Part shown: piece by piece, positions 39,713-48,106 of the stretch
Numbering within the stretch: position 1 is the first letter of the stretch
Layout of the letters: each line of letters begins with the position of its first letter
Assembly (NCBI GenBank): GCA_003281255.1
Contig: QCCL01000005.1
Span: forward strand, 29,179 to 93,178
Reading direction: 5' to 3'
Source of the DNA: Prochlorococcus sp. AG-347-L02
GTDB lineage: Bacteria; Cyanobacteriota; Cyanobacteriia; PCC-6307; Cyanobiaceae
DNA: 64,000 nucleotides
Translations under genes and position numbers: made by a program
The notes under the pieces: generated by a model
The model's input: the letters and a program-made list of their open reading frames with translations, nothing else
Databases searched by the model: none
Told to the model about the DNA's origin: nothing

Positions 39713-41593
39713 TTATTTTGATAGAATAAAAGTCTTAATAGCGTTGCTTAGTTTCATTGCCCCGTAAGAGGTTAGATGACTATTATCTTTGTACAATAGC
39801 GAACGTTGGTCATAATTTTTGCAGTAAGTTTCTGGGCAAAGTATGGAAAACGCATCAAAATAGGAAACTTTTGGATTTGCTAAGAGAAACTTTTGGATCA
39901 ACGTAATAATCTCATTGTTTGAAGCATACCATTCGCTCTTGCTTACTTGTTTTAAACAGAATTCAGGTGGAGATATCGCCCATGATGGACGGTACCATTC
40001 TTCTTGGCAAGTGTATTTTGGATCTCTAACTCCTGAAAAAATTGGGGTTGGGGAAATAAGAATGAATTTCATTCCTAAAGTTTTCGTTTGCTTTAGGAAA
40101 GTTTTATATTGCTTTGTCCAGTCGTAACCGTTTTTGTACTGGGACGTGGATGCAGAAAAAATAATGAAGTCCCCTTTTTTGAATTTGTTTTTATATTCTC
40201 GAAGAGGGGCAAGGACATATTCTTCTCTACTTTTAGTCAAAAGTTTTAGTCCATCCCCTCTTGGATGCATTACAAAATTGAATTCTTTTTTATTTGCTAA
40301 ATGAGTCATTGTTGCCCCATAGTGACCAGCGTGACTATCACCTACAAGATAAATTGTTGGTAATACGGGGCTATGAATTATTTTTGTCTTTGCAAATATT
40401 TTCATATTCCATTTATTGAACTGATCCCCAATAAATAATTTTCCTTTTAGTAGTTTATCAAGAGCAAAAATACCACTTGATAGTGAAAGTATCACTCCTC
40501 CACCAACGATGATTGTCTTCCATCTTTTCCCAAATCGGTTGCCTTTTCGAAGTGGCGTTTCGATATATCTATATGAAGTAATTGCAAGACCTAACATAAT
40601 TGCAACTTGAAAAGGTATTGACCACCAATGAATACCTATAGTCCAACGACTAATTGATAAAACACCCCAGTGCCATAAATAGAGTGAATAAGAAATCAGA
40701 CCTATATAGATGATTCTGGGATGTGTAAAAATCTTGAACGCAAACGTTGGTTTTTTCAAAGAGGCAATGAGAGCCAAAGTAAGAAAAACTACTAGAACTG
40801 TTGATAGTGTTGCTAATGACATCGGTAGATACATTACTCCAATGATCAGAGTTAGTAAAAGTAGCGGGGGCACCTTCTCAATTGATTGTTCAATAGATTT
40901 TCTCTTCTGAAATCCAACAAAGAGCAAACATCCTGATGCCATTTCCCAAAATCTTGTTGGCATTAGAAAATATGCTGCTCGTTGGTTGATTGGATAAAGG
41001 TAAAGGAAACTAATCAATGATGCAATCGTTAGTGATCCAACTAATAGAAAAAGATTGCGAGTACCATTTTTTGTTTGGCGTCTAAATCCAGAGAACCAAA
41101 TTAGAAATGGGAACAGGATGTAGAACTGCTCTTCAATACCTAGAGACCAAGTGTGAGTGAAAACATTCAGTTCAGCAGATTGGGAAAAGTAGTTCGTTGA
41201 TTGTCTGAGTAGGTAAAGATTTGACAATCCAAACAAAGAAGTAAGACCTGTTCTCAAAGGAAAAAATTCATTTGGATTGAATAAGCAGATCGCAAGGCTC
41301 ATAATCAAGACAAAAACTGAAAGCGCTGGAACTAATCGCTTTATTCTTCTTTCATAAAATCCACTAATAAAATCTTTGAAGTTTTTACTTGGTCTTTGAT
41401 AAATAGATGATGTTATGACAAATCCTGAAATCACAAAAAAGATATCAACCCCTAAGTATCCATTGGGGAGTATTTCTTTGTTAAAGTGATTGATAATGAC
41501 AGAGACTACCGCGAATGCTCTTAGACCATCAATCTCAGGACGATATTGATGTTTTATAAATGATTTATTTTCTTTGGTACCTAATGAAATCAA
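39713..41593 (-). CDS. OafA/YrhL-type acyltransferase with SGNH domain
   Basis: The 626-residue membrane protein starts its acyltransferase-3 domain at YRPEIDGLRAFAV, with the catalytic-type His in VIINHFN. About ten hydrophobic segments follow to residue about 375. The C-terminal half is an SGNH hydrolase-like domain with YLVGDSHAGHYG and DNSHLTSYGA. Such proteins O-acetylate surface polysaccharide or lipopolysaccharide. The coding sequence is less AT-rich than the neighbours (21 and 24 of 60 bases G/C in two sampled lines, against 14 in alaS), suggesting transfer. It fits a cell-surface variation role. Confidence 0.93.
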   Translation of the reverse strand: MISLGTKENKSFIKHQYRPEIDGLRAFAVVSVIINHFNKEILPNGYLGVDIFFVISGFVITSSIYQRPSKNFKDFISGFYERRIKRLVPALSVFVLIMSLAICLFNPNEFFPLRTGLTSLFGLSNLYLLRQSTNYFSQSAELNVFTHTWSLGIEEQFYILFPFLIWFSGFRRQTKNGTRNLFLLVGSLTIASLISFLYLYPINQRAAYFLMPTRFWEMASGCLLFVGFQKRKSIEQSIEKVPPLLLLTLIIGVMYLPMSLATLSTVLVVFLTLALIASLKKPTFAFKIFTHPRIIYIGLISYSLYLWHWGVLSISRWTIGIHWWSIPFQVAIMLGLAITSYRYIETPLRKGNRFGKRWKTIIVGGGVILSLSSGIFALDKLLKGKLFIGDQFNKWNMKIFAKTKIIHSPVLPTIYLVGDSHAGHYGATMTHLANKKEFNFVMHPRGDGLKLLTKSREEYVLAPLREYKNKFKKGDFIIFSASTSQYKNGYDWTKQYKTFLKQTKTLGMKFILISPTPIFSGVRDPKYTCQEEWYRPSWAISPPEFCLKQVSKSEWYASNNEIITLIQKFLLANPKVSYFDAFSILCPETYCKNYDQRSLLYKDNSHLTSYGAMKLSNAIKTFILSK

Positions 41594-41935
41594 AACTTAG
41601 TAAATAATAGTTATTAGTCTATGACGTATCCTCTAATTTCTTCAACGGTTTACATACCTTTTTGTAATTGTGAGTATTTTCTTTTTATATCTGTCCATCC
41701 TACTTTGTTAGATTTTTATCAAAGGGTCCTTTTTAAAATTTCTCTGCGAAGATATCTATTTCATCATACACTTGTCAAACACCAAATTAGTTGTGAAAAC
41801 AAAGTTTCTATTTTTTTGTGATACTAGTTACTTTCAAGGGTCAAAATATCGAATCTACCAATGGAGCTACTTATTGGGAATAATCCCATAGTTAAAAACC
41901 TAGTTACAGGGCAGAAAAACTTTTAAATAAAGTTT
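41594..41935. other. 342-base region without a convincing gene
   Basis: The region holds a 66-codon open frame at 41621-41821 on the plus strand with no family motif, which I take as chance. A promoter-like minus-strand pair lies at 41750-41778, and the right end enters a hairpin at 41915-41937. The rest is unremarkable AT-rich sequence. Confidence 0.5.
41750..41778 (-). promoter_or_regulatory. Candidate promoter for the acyltransferase gene
   Basis: Read on the minus strand, TTGACA (41773-41778) is followed by a 17-base spacer and ATATCT (41750-41755). The -35 is perfect, the -10 is weak. The predicted leader to the ATG at 41593 would be about 150 bases. Confidence 0.3.
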
Positions 41936-41937
41936 TT
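41915..41937. terminator. Bidirectional terminator-like inverted repeat
   Basis: AAAAACTTT (41915-41923) and AAAGTTTTT (41929-41937) pair perfectly around loop TAAAT, giving A-run stem T-run on both strands. On the minus strand it overlaps the stop of the 147-residue exported protein gene. The stem has only one G-C pair, so strength is uncertain. Confidence 0.45.
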
Positions 41938-42379
41938 ATTTAATTTCAGTAATATCAGACAATGCTGCTTTAATTGGCAAAACAAATTCTTTATTATCAA
42001 AATCCAAAATTGCAACTTGTCTATCACCATATTCATCTTTATGAATAATGGTGAAAACATGTTGATGTTCTACCTTAGTAAATAGTAAACCAATTATTCC
42101 AATCCTTTGAGCCAAACCCACATCCATTTTTCTGAGGCTTGAATCTGAATAATTCCAATGAACAATATTTTCATATCGAACTTTATTAGAACGTCCAGAC
42201 CTTGGATAATTTAATTTCATAAATTTCCTGTAGAAACTTACGTTACAAGGATATTTTGATTTTATATCTGACATACATTGAAGGTCTAAGAATTCCTCAG
42301 CAGAATTAATTTTTACAGGAAAGCTTATGAATCCAAGAAATATCAACAGTGAAAAAAGTTTTTTAATTGTTAGGTTCAT
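41936..42379 (-). CDS. Exported small protein, paralogue-like to the protein at 43377-43847
   Basis: The 147-residue protein has a signal peptide (about residues 1-26, ending NSA). The mature part has Cys35 and Cys45 in a C-x9-C arrangement with YPCNV, a central GIIGLLFTK hydrophobic turn, and a C-terminal QVAILDFDNKE strand. This plan parallels the 156-residue protein two genes away. Its ATG overlaps the CsgG-like gene stop (ATGA), so the two are translationally coupled and probably act together. The function is unknown; a PH-like beta fold is a speculative guess. Confidence 0.75.
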   Translation of the reverse strand: MNLTIKKLFSLLIFLGFISFPVKINSAEEFLDLQCMSDIKSKYPCNVSFYRKFMKLNYPRSGRSNKVRYENIVHWNYSDSSLRKMDVGLAQRIGIIGLLFTKVEHQHVFTIIHKDEYGDRQVAILDFDNKEFVLPIKAALSDITEIK

Positions 42380-43275
42380 TCCATTTTGTCGTCTAAAAAT
42401 TCAACAATTTTATCAATGGTATCGTAAAAAGCTATCCTTGATTGATCTGCTGTCGATCCAGCCGAAAATATTTGTGAACCTGTAATTCCATCTAAAACAT
42501 TAGCTCTCTCTTTACCTACTAAAACACTTCTTCCTGAGAATGTTTTCGAAGCGATTATATCTTCTTCAAAGGTGTTAATGATATCGATCTTTAAGTCCAC
42601 TTCAGCATTATTTTCTGTTTTAGTCCTTACCGCAGCACCTCCAAATACCATAACTCCCAATGGGTTAGCAGATGTTGAGGTCTTTGAGTTTGTAGAATTT
42701 TTGAGAATTACAGGTCTTACTACGTAGCAAGCTCCTAGCTCTTTTGCTGCCGTAATGAGTTCATTGATATTTTCATCATTCACCTGAAAGTTACCACCAC
42801 CTGCGGGCATATATGCACCATATATTGACGTTGCATCACTATTATTGGCTTTCATAACTTCTTTTAATTTCTTTGAAACTTTAAACCAAGCGATAGTTTT
42901 AAGACCTTCATTTCTGAAAGATTGATTCATTATCTCAGTTGCAAAACCTGTTAAATCAGGTGCAATCTGACCCATGCTATTCATTTGTGGCATTCCATAA
43001 ACTCCTCCACCAGAATTTGCATTCGTTACTGGCATTAAAACAACTTTTTTAGATGTATGACTCCTAATTCCTCTAAGTGAATCTTCACTAACAGTTTCGG
43101 CTAAATTAGTGGATTCATCCTTTGAAATTTCACAAGGGTTAGCTGGTTTTATTACTATTTTTTCTTCTTTTTTAGGTTCCTCAATACTAGGTTTAGTAGA
43201 ATTGGAAGAGTTTGAACAACCTGTAAGGGGTACAAATGAAGATATAAGTATTAGGCTAAATAATTTTCTTATCAC
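42376..43275 (-). CDS. CsgG-like outer-membrane lipoprotein
   Basis: The 299-residue protein has a lipoprotein signal with lipobox LTGC, Cys20. The mature part resembles CsgG/HfaB: KVVLMPVTNAN, a segment for binding/assembly FATEIMNQSFRNEGLKTIAWFK, ELITAAKELGACYVVRPVI, AEVDLKIDIINTFEEDIIASK, and FSGRS. CsgG forms a secretion pore for curli in other bacteria, but CsgA/B/E/F homologues are not seen. Similarity is by motif reading and moderate; a different lipoprotein role is possible. Confidence 0.65.
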   Translation of the reverse strand: MIRKLFSLILISSFVPLTGCSNSSNSTKPSIEEPKKEEKIVIKPANPCEISKDESTNLAETVSEDSLRGIRSHTSKKVVLMPVTNANSGGGVYGMPQMNSMGQIAPDLTGFATEIMNQSFRNEGLKTIAWFKVSKKLKEVMKANNSDATSIYGAYMPAGGGNFQVNDENINELITAAKELGACYVVRPVILKNSTNSKTSTSANPLGVMVFGGAAVRTKTENNAEVDLKIDIINTFEEDIIASKTFSGRSVLVGKERANVLDGITGSQIFSAGSTADQSRIAFYDTIDKIVEFLDDKME

Positions 43276-43376
43276 GTTAAGGATTAATTAATAAATTTAG
43301 TCGATATACTATACGAAGTGGTATCAAGATGTAAAGAAATTAATAATCCAATTTAAATTTATGAGAATTTTTTTTG

Positions 43377-43847
43377 TTAGTCACTTGATTTACTAGATAT
43401 GTTTTTTAAAAGTTCTGGTAATTCTTCACCCATTACAGCAGCGGCTTTCATATTTTTAAATCTTATAAATGCAGTTTTTGTTCTGCCTCTATCTCCTTTG
43501 AAGGATACTGCGTAGTCTATAGTTCCTGATTTCTTTTTGACTAAGAAACCTATTAAACCTACTGGGCCAAGTAATAATGTACTAACAGTACCAACAATTA
43601 AGTTTGATGATTTTCCTAGGTCTTCATATACTTTGAGATCTAAAAAATTATCTTTATCAACATATAAATAATCAGTTGGCAAATTACTTTCTATATGAGT
43701 ATTTGAAATAGTTACTCTACAAGGAGAATAACCTGAATAGTAAGCACAGATTGCTTGATGAGTTCCCGCATACAAATTATTAAATAGTAAACTTGCTGAA
43801 AAAGCTGCTGTAAGCAAACCTTTTGATGCAAACTTTTTTATATTCAT
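43377..43847 (-). CDS. Exported small protein with central hydrophobic hairpin
   Basis: The 156-residue protein has a signal peptide ending LYA (about residue 27). The mature part has Cys34 and Cys43 with SPCRV, a strand ending YLYVDKDN, a hydrophobic Gly-rich segment GPVGLIGFLVKKK (about residue 93), and TAFIRFKNMKAA near the end. The pattern aligns with the 147-residue protein at 41936-42379. It lies 101 bases upstream of the CsgG-like gene on the same strand. No named family is recognised. Confidence 0.75.
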   Translation of the reverse strand: MNIKKFASKGLLTAAFSASLLFNNLYAGTHQAICAYYSGYSPCRVTISNTHIESNLPTDYLYVDKDNFLDLKVYEDLGKSSNLIVGTVSTLLLGPVGLIGFLVKKKSGTIDYAVSFKGDRGRTKTAFIRFKNMKAAAVMGEELPELLKNISSKSSD

Positions 43848-43929
43848 TTCATGTAAATATTTTCAATAAGATTAACATGTTCTTCTATTAATTAAGTCAA
43901 ATTAAGATAAAAACTATTTCTTAAAATTT

Positions 43930-44292
43930 TCATGGACAATATTTATCTATCTGTTTCAAATGATTGATAGTCGCTTGTTCTGTTTGTTTAATTATATCGA
44001 CCATATATTGCTGAGGCATTCCTTCAAAAGATTTTGCAGTGTTTTTTAAATTCTCTTTATTAAATCTAATAGACTCAGGCAATGAGGATAATTTTATCTT
44101 ACACATAAGTTTTTTATCTATTTTTTCCAAAACTTTTCGTTCAAGTAATTCATCGTTGTCTAAAACATCAATTAATTCAGAAACGGTTTTAGATTTAAAA
44201 TCTTTTTTGTTTATACCAGCATGAACATCTAAATTCACTATTCCGATACTCATAGCAAGTAAGCTACCTAAGATTGAAAAAGAATTTTTCAT
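43930..44292 (-). CDS. Exported small helical protein of unknown function
   Basis: The 120-residue protein has a signal peptide ending VHA (about residue 25). The mature part is charged and helical, with two Cys: one in KLMCKIKL, the other the penultimate residue (DKYCP). It is the first of four consecutive minus-strand genes for exported proteins. No family is recognised. The preceding minus-strand AT-rich stretch contains TATA-like sequence near 44310-44325. Confidence 0.7.
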   Translation of the reverse strand: MKNSFSILGSLLAMSIGIVNLDVHAGINKKDFKSKTVSELIDVLDNDELLERKVLEKIDKKLMCKIKLSSLPESIRFNKENLKNTAKSFEGMPQQYMVDIIKQTEQATINHLKQIDKYCP

Positions 44293-44624
44293 AATGAATT
44301 TATTAAAAATAAATTAAAAATATAATGTATTATCTTAAATTATGAACTTTATGAAGAACAACCAATTTGAACATAAAGTGAATATGACTGAACATATTAA
44401 TTGAAATCTCTACTAAATTATTTAAATAAACCATTTCCCTGAGAATGTATGTCATAAATAGATTTACCTTAGCAAAATGTGTGTTATTTTGGGTTCAAAA
44501 ATGTTGGTATCGCAGCGTTTATGACTACCTTTTTTCTCGATACTATAGAGTGTGAGTTAGTTAACAAATTTTCTAATAAATTCATACATTTTTTTTGTAT
44601 TAAATATTTTTAAATGAGAAATAT
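44293..44624. other. 332-base intergenic region at the right edge of the accessory block
   Basis: This is divergent space between the 120-residue gene (minus) and the nuclease gene (plus). It contains ATGACTACC with a T-run at 44521-44536 and TACTATAGAGTG at 44541-44552, both echoed at 39611-39653. A 20-codon open frame at 44342-44404 is probably chance. No tRNA fold was recognised. Confidence 0.6.
44541..44552 (+). repeat. TACTATAGAGTG element, right copy
   Basis: This is the exact direct copy of 39642-39653, placed 72 bases before the nuclease ATG. As a promoter for that gene, TACTAT would be a reasonable -10. Direct orientation and flanking position around the accessory genes make an insertion-boundary role possible. 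Confidence 0.7.
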
Positions 44625-45344
44625 ATGGTAATGAATAAGGTTATTAAATTAAGTAGATCTACTGTTGAGAAATATCTTAGTTGTCCAAGATGTTGTGTAC
44701 TTGACAAAAAATATAAGATAAAACCACCATCATTACCATTCACTCTAAATATCGCTGTAGATAATTTGTGTAAAAATGAATTTGATTATTACAGAAAAAT
44801 TCAGAAGCCACATCCTTTATTTATTGAATATGGTATTGATGCTGTTCCTTTTAAACATAAATATTTAGACCGTTGGAGAAGTAATTTTCAAGGGATAAGA
44901 TATAAGTCAATTGAACATCATTATGATTTTGGTGGAGCTGTGGATGACATTTGGCAGAAAAAAAATGGTGATCTTATTATTGTTGATGTAAAAGCAACAT
45001 CAAGAAATAATTTTGATTGGTTAGAGACTTTTAATAAATACGAATATGCAAAAGCTTATAAAAGACAGTTAGAAATGTATCAGTGGTTGTTTAAAAAAAA
45101 TGGTTTTCAAGTAGCTAAAGAAGCTTATCTTTTATATTTCAATGGCAAGAAAAATGAAGAGTTTTTTAATAATCAATTAAATTTTGATGTACATCTAATT
45201 AAATTAGATTGTTCTACTTCATGGGTAGAAAATAAGATAATTGATACGGTCAATTTATTACGTTCGGACAATTTTCCCAAATCTTCATTAAATTGTGAAT
45301 ATTGTAATTATTTAAAGAAGCGCTGGCAGTTATCAATAACTTAA
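44625..45344 (+). CDS. PD-(D/E)XK nuclease-like protein with Cas4/RecB-type cysteines
   Basis: The 239-residue protein starts at ATG 44625, with an alternative ATG at 44631. The nuclease core is GGAVDDIWQ (Asp107/108) then IIVDVKATS (Asp121, Lys123), and a later QLEMYQW helix matches motif QhxxY. Cysteines at 20, 23 and 24 and at 224 and 227 resemble the iron-sulfur clasp of Cas4 and AddB/RecB-like exonucleases. No CRISPR array or cas gene is nearby, so a DNA repair or processing role is more likely. Confidence 0.85.
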   Translation: MVMNKVIKLSRSTVEKYLSCPRCCVLDKKYKIKPPSLPFTLNIAVDNLCKNEFDYYRKIQKPHPLFIEYGIDAVPFKHKYLDRWRSNFQGIRYKSIEHHYDFGGAVDDIWQKKNGDLIIVDVKATSRNNFDWLETFNKYEYAKAYKRQLEMYQWLFKKNGFQVAKEAYLLYFNGKKNEEFFNNQLNFDVHLIKLDCSTSWVENKIIDTVNLLRSDNFPKSSLNCEYCNYLKKRWQLSIT

Positions 45345-45424
45345 TATTCATGAGATAATTTTTTATTTTTCTGGAAAAATAGTGAATAAAAGATAATCTT
45401 TAATTAGATTATTAATTTTGACTT

Positions 45425-46033
45425 TTGATAAAATCGACAAATTCTGAAAGAAAGATAACTAATCATCTGCAAAAAGATGTAGTTAAAGTATCTGGTAAAA
45501 CAATTTTTATTAATCCTTTTTTATATTGGCGGAGATTTGACGAAAATACTAATAGATGGCTTAGAGAACCTGGCCAAATGTCAGAGGATCAAATTTCACC
45601 AAACAGAAACCGTTTTTATCCAGAAATAGAGTGGTCTGATTTAAGTCACGAGCAAAAGCTCATAAAAGATGCAACTGTTGAGATGTTTTTAAAAACTCTT
45701 GAATTGATAAGTACATTTCATCCTTATCTTAGTTCCGGACAATTATTAGAAGTTGAGAGAAAAATGGCTGTCATAAAAAAGACTCCTTTCGAAAAGTGGG
45801 TAACAAAATCTTTCGCTAAAAAAGCGAGATTATTAGAAAATGAAAAAAGACAATTTCAAAGAGAAAGATTTTTTAGTAGTTGGAGGGAATGGTTTAGCCT
45901 TGCAAATACTCAACAAGCAATTATGCCTTTAATCGTCACAATTTTTATTTCTTCGTTTATTGGATGGTCTTTAGGGATATCAAAGAATAGTTGTAATCCT
46001 TATTTCGAACAAAATATAGAACAATTAAATTAA
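45425..46033 (+). CDS. Conserved protein with C-terminal membrane anchor
   Basis: The 202-residue protein starts with TTG. A soluble part with FINPFLYWRRFDENTNRWLREPGQ near residue 28 and a charged helix region precede one membrane segment (AIMPLIVTIFISSFIGWSLGI, about residues 165-185) and a short tail. It is Trp- and Arg-rich. I recognise no family. It is followed by a tiny ORF and PBP2 in the same direction. Confidence 0.7.
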   Translation: MIKSTNSERKITNHLQKDVVKVSGKTIFINPFLYWRRFDENTNRWLREPGQMSEDQISPNRNRFYPEIEWSDLSHEQKLIKDATVEMFLKTLELISTFHPYLSSGQLLEVERKMAVIKKTPFEKWVTKSFAKKARLLENEKRQFQRERFFSSWREWFSLANTQQAIMPLIVTIFISSFIGWSLGISKNSCNPYFEQNIEQLN

Positions 46034-46139
46034 TTTCTTTTTGATCTTTTAAGTATCTAAGTTAATAAATTTTTGAAAAAATAAATTTATTATTTAGAAT
46101 TCTATTAGTTGGAATAATTACTTAAAAAGTATAAGTCTT

Positions 46140-46283
46140 ATGAATGAAAATTTAAATTCAAATAATATTGAAAATGATGAGTTTAATTTCATAAATGAAG
46201 ACAGTGATTATCAAGATTTAATCACTAGACTTATTGAAATAAAATCAACCATTGCTTTATTAGAAAAAACAATATTTAAATAA
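46140..46283 (+). CDS. Tiny acidic ORF upstream of PBP2
   Basis: A 47-residue frame begins with ATG at 46140 and ends 11 bases before the PBP2 start. The first half is Asn/Asp/Glu-rich; the second half is a helix with heptad-like Leu/Ile (DLITRLIEIKSTIALLEKTI). Length, position and composition suggest a genuine small gene, but a chance ORF cannot be excluded. Confidence 0.5.
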   Translation: MNENLNSNNIENDEFNFINEDSDYQDLITRLIEIKSTIALLEKTIFK

Positions 46284-46294
46284 ATTTTATATTT

Positions 46295-48085
46295 TTGATT
46301 AAAACAGGTCCTAATAAAAAAATTATTTCATTAAAAAGACAACCCTTAGTCTTACTTATTTTTTCTTCTGTATCATTTTTATTGATTCTATTTAGGTTAA
46401 TTTTTTTACAACTTTTAAATTATGAATCTTTTAGGAAGATGTCAGATGAGAATAGGATCAGACTTATTGCTTCACAGCCAATACGCGGAAGAATATTAGA
46501 TAAAAATGGTTATGTTTTAGCTGATAGTAAAGTTAAATATTCTTTAATAATAAAGCCTCAATCTGTTATTGAAAGCAACTGGGAAAAACATAAATCAGGT
46601 ATTTCTAACCTATTAAATATTGATAGTCATGTCATCCAAAAAAAATACTCTGATGGTCTAAAAAATCAGAAACTTTCAGTAATTATTCTTGATGATTTAA
46701 ATGTAGATCAATTAATAAAATTTAAGGAGAACGAAGGTGATTTAATTAGTTTTGAAATTGCTACCAAATTAATTAGAAATTATCCTTATAAATCTCTTGC
46801 TGCCCATGTAATTGGTTACACTCAGCCAATTACTGAATTAGAATATAAATCCCTATCTAGGAATGGTTATAAATTAAATGACTTAATCGGTAGAACTGGA
46901 ATTGAATATGTTTACGAAGATTTTATAAGAGGTGAATGGGGTGGAGAAATGGTTGAAGTAAATTCATTAGGAAAATTTCAAAGATCATTGGGTATAAGAC
47001 CTCCAGTAAAAGGTAATGATATTGAATTAACTATCGACCTTAATCTGCAATTAGTTGCTGAGGAAGTTCTTAAAGATAAAAAAGCTGGAGCCATAATAGT
47101 AATGGATCCAAGAGATGGTGCAATAAGAGCAATGACAAGTAAACCCACATTTGATTTAAATTTTTTCTCAAAGGATTTTAAACCTGAGAAAGAATATAAT
47201 AAACTTTTTAATTCTCCTGAAAAACCCTTATTTAATAGAGCATTAAATGCCTACGATCCAGGAAGCGTTTGGAAAATTGTAACCGCTTTAGCTGGCTTGG
47301 AAAGTGGAAAATTTCCTAGAGAAACTATGTTAGATACTAAACCATGTATAACTTATGGGAGCCAATGTTTTAGAGAGCATAATGATTTAGGCTTTGGGGT
47401 AATAGGTTATGAAGATGCTTTAAGAGTTTCAAGTAATACATTTTTTTATCAAGTAGGTTATGGAGTAGGAGTTGATGAAATTCATAAGGTCTCACGAAAG
47501 CTTGGATTTAATTCTTTATCTGGAATTGAAATTTCTGAACAAGAAAATATAGGATTAGTAGCTAGTAGTGAATGGGCTAAAGAAGGCAGAGGATGGGGGC
47601 AACCAGGAAGAACCCCTTGGGTTCCAGAAGATATTGCGAGTATGTCTATTGGACAATTTGTTGTGCAAGTTACACCTATTCAAATAGCTAGAGCATATGC
47701 AGCAATTGCAAATGGAGGTTATCTAGTTACTCCCTATTTAGTTAAAAAAGATGAAGAAAATATATCAGATAAAAAACTGACCAAAATCGATATTGATTCA
47801 AATAATATTGAGTTGATAAAAAGTGGTCTCAGGAAAGTAGTAGAGTCTGGCACAGGAGTATCAATTAATTATGGAGTTTCAAATTTACCTCCAGTTTCAG
47901 GCAAGACTGGAACTGCCGAAGATGGTGAAGGTGGATTAGATCACGCTTGGTTCGTTTGCTTTACTCCCTCTGAAAAAAGTGAATTACTTGTAGTTGCTTT
48001 TGCACAAAATACTCCTGGTGGGGGGTCTGTTCATGCACTGCCTATGGCTAGAAAAATTTTGAAAGTTTGGAATGAAAAAAAATGA
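46295..48085 (+). CDS. mrdA: Penicillin-binding protein 2 (peptidoglycan transpeptidase)
   Basis: Class B PBP, 596 residues, TTG start. There is one N-terminal membrane anchor (about residues 16-35), then a dimerisation domain (RGRILDKNGYVLADS) and a transpeptidase domain. Its active-site motifs are SVWK (DPGSVWKIVTAL), SSN and KTGTAE. It elongates the cell wall with RodA, which is not in this window. The start is supported by the directly preceding tiny ORF and the membrane anchor that follows. Confidence 0.94.
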   Translation: MIKTGPNKKIISLKRQPLVLLIFSSVSFLLILFRLIFLQLLNYESFRKMSDENRIRLIASQPIRGRILDKNGYVLADSKVKYSLIIKPQSVIESNWEKHKSGISNLLNIDSHVIQKKYSDGLKNQKLSVIILDDLNVDQLIKFKENEGDLISFEIATKLIRNYPYKSLAAHVIGYTQPITELEYKSLSRNGYKLNDLIGRTGIEYVYEDFIRGEWGGEMVEVNSLGKFQRSLGIRPPVKGNDIELTIDLNLQLVAEEVLKDKKAGAIIVMDPRDGAIRAMTSKPTFDLNFFSKDFKPEKEYNKLFNSPEKPLFNRALNAYDPGSVWKIVTALAGLESGKFPRETMLDTKPCITYGSQCFREHNDLGFGVIGYEDALRVSSNTFFYQVGYGVGVDEIHKVSRKLGFNSLSGIEISEQENIGLVASSEWAKEGRGWGQPGRTPWVPEDIASMSIGQFVVQVTPIQIARAYAAIANGGYLVTPYLVKKDEENISDKKLTKIDIDSNNIELIKSGLRKVVESGTGVSINYGVSNLPPVSGKTGTAEDGEGGLDHAWFVCFTPSEKSELLVVAFAQNTPGGGSVHALPMARKILKVWNEKK

Positions 48086-48106
48086 ATTTTATTAGGTTTT
48101 AAATGT

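Noticed and set aside
41621..41821. 66-codon open frame between the acyltransferase and the exported cluster
   Set aside because: Hydrophobic and Cys-containing but with no motif, no clear ribosome site and no supporting context; such frames arise easily in AT-rich DNA.
44342..44404. 20-codon open frame with start and stop in the right-hand intergenic space
   Set aside because: Too short and without recognisable features; consistent with chance.
44625..45344. Cas4 as evidence for a CRISPR system
   Set aside because: No repeat-spacer array or other cas gene is present in the window; similarity is to the wider PD-(D/E)XK class.
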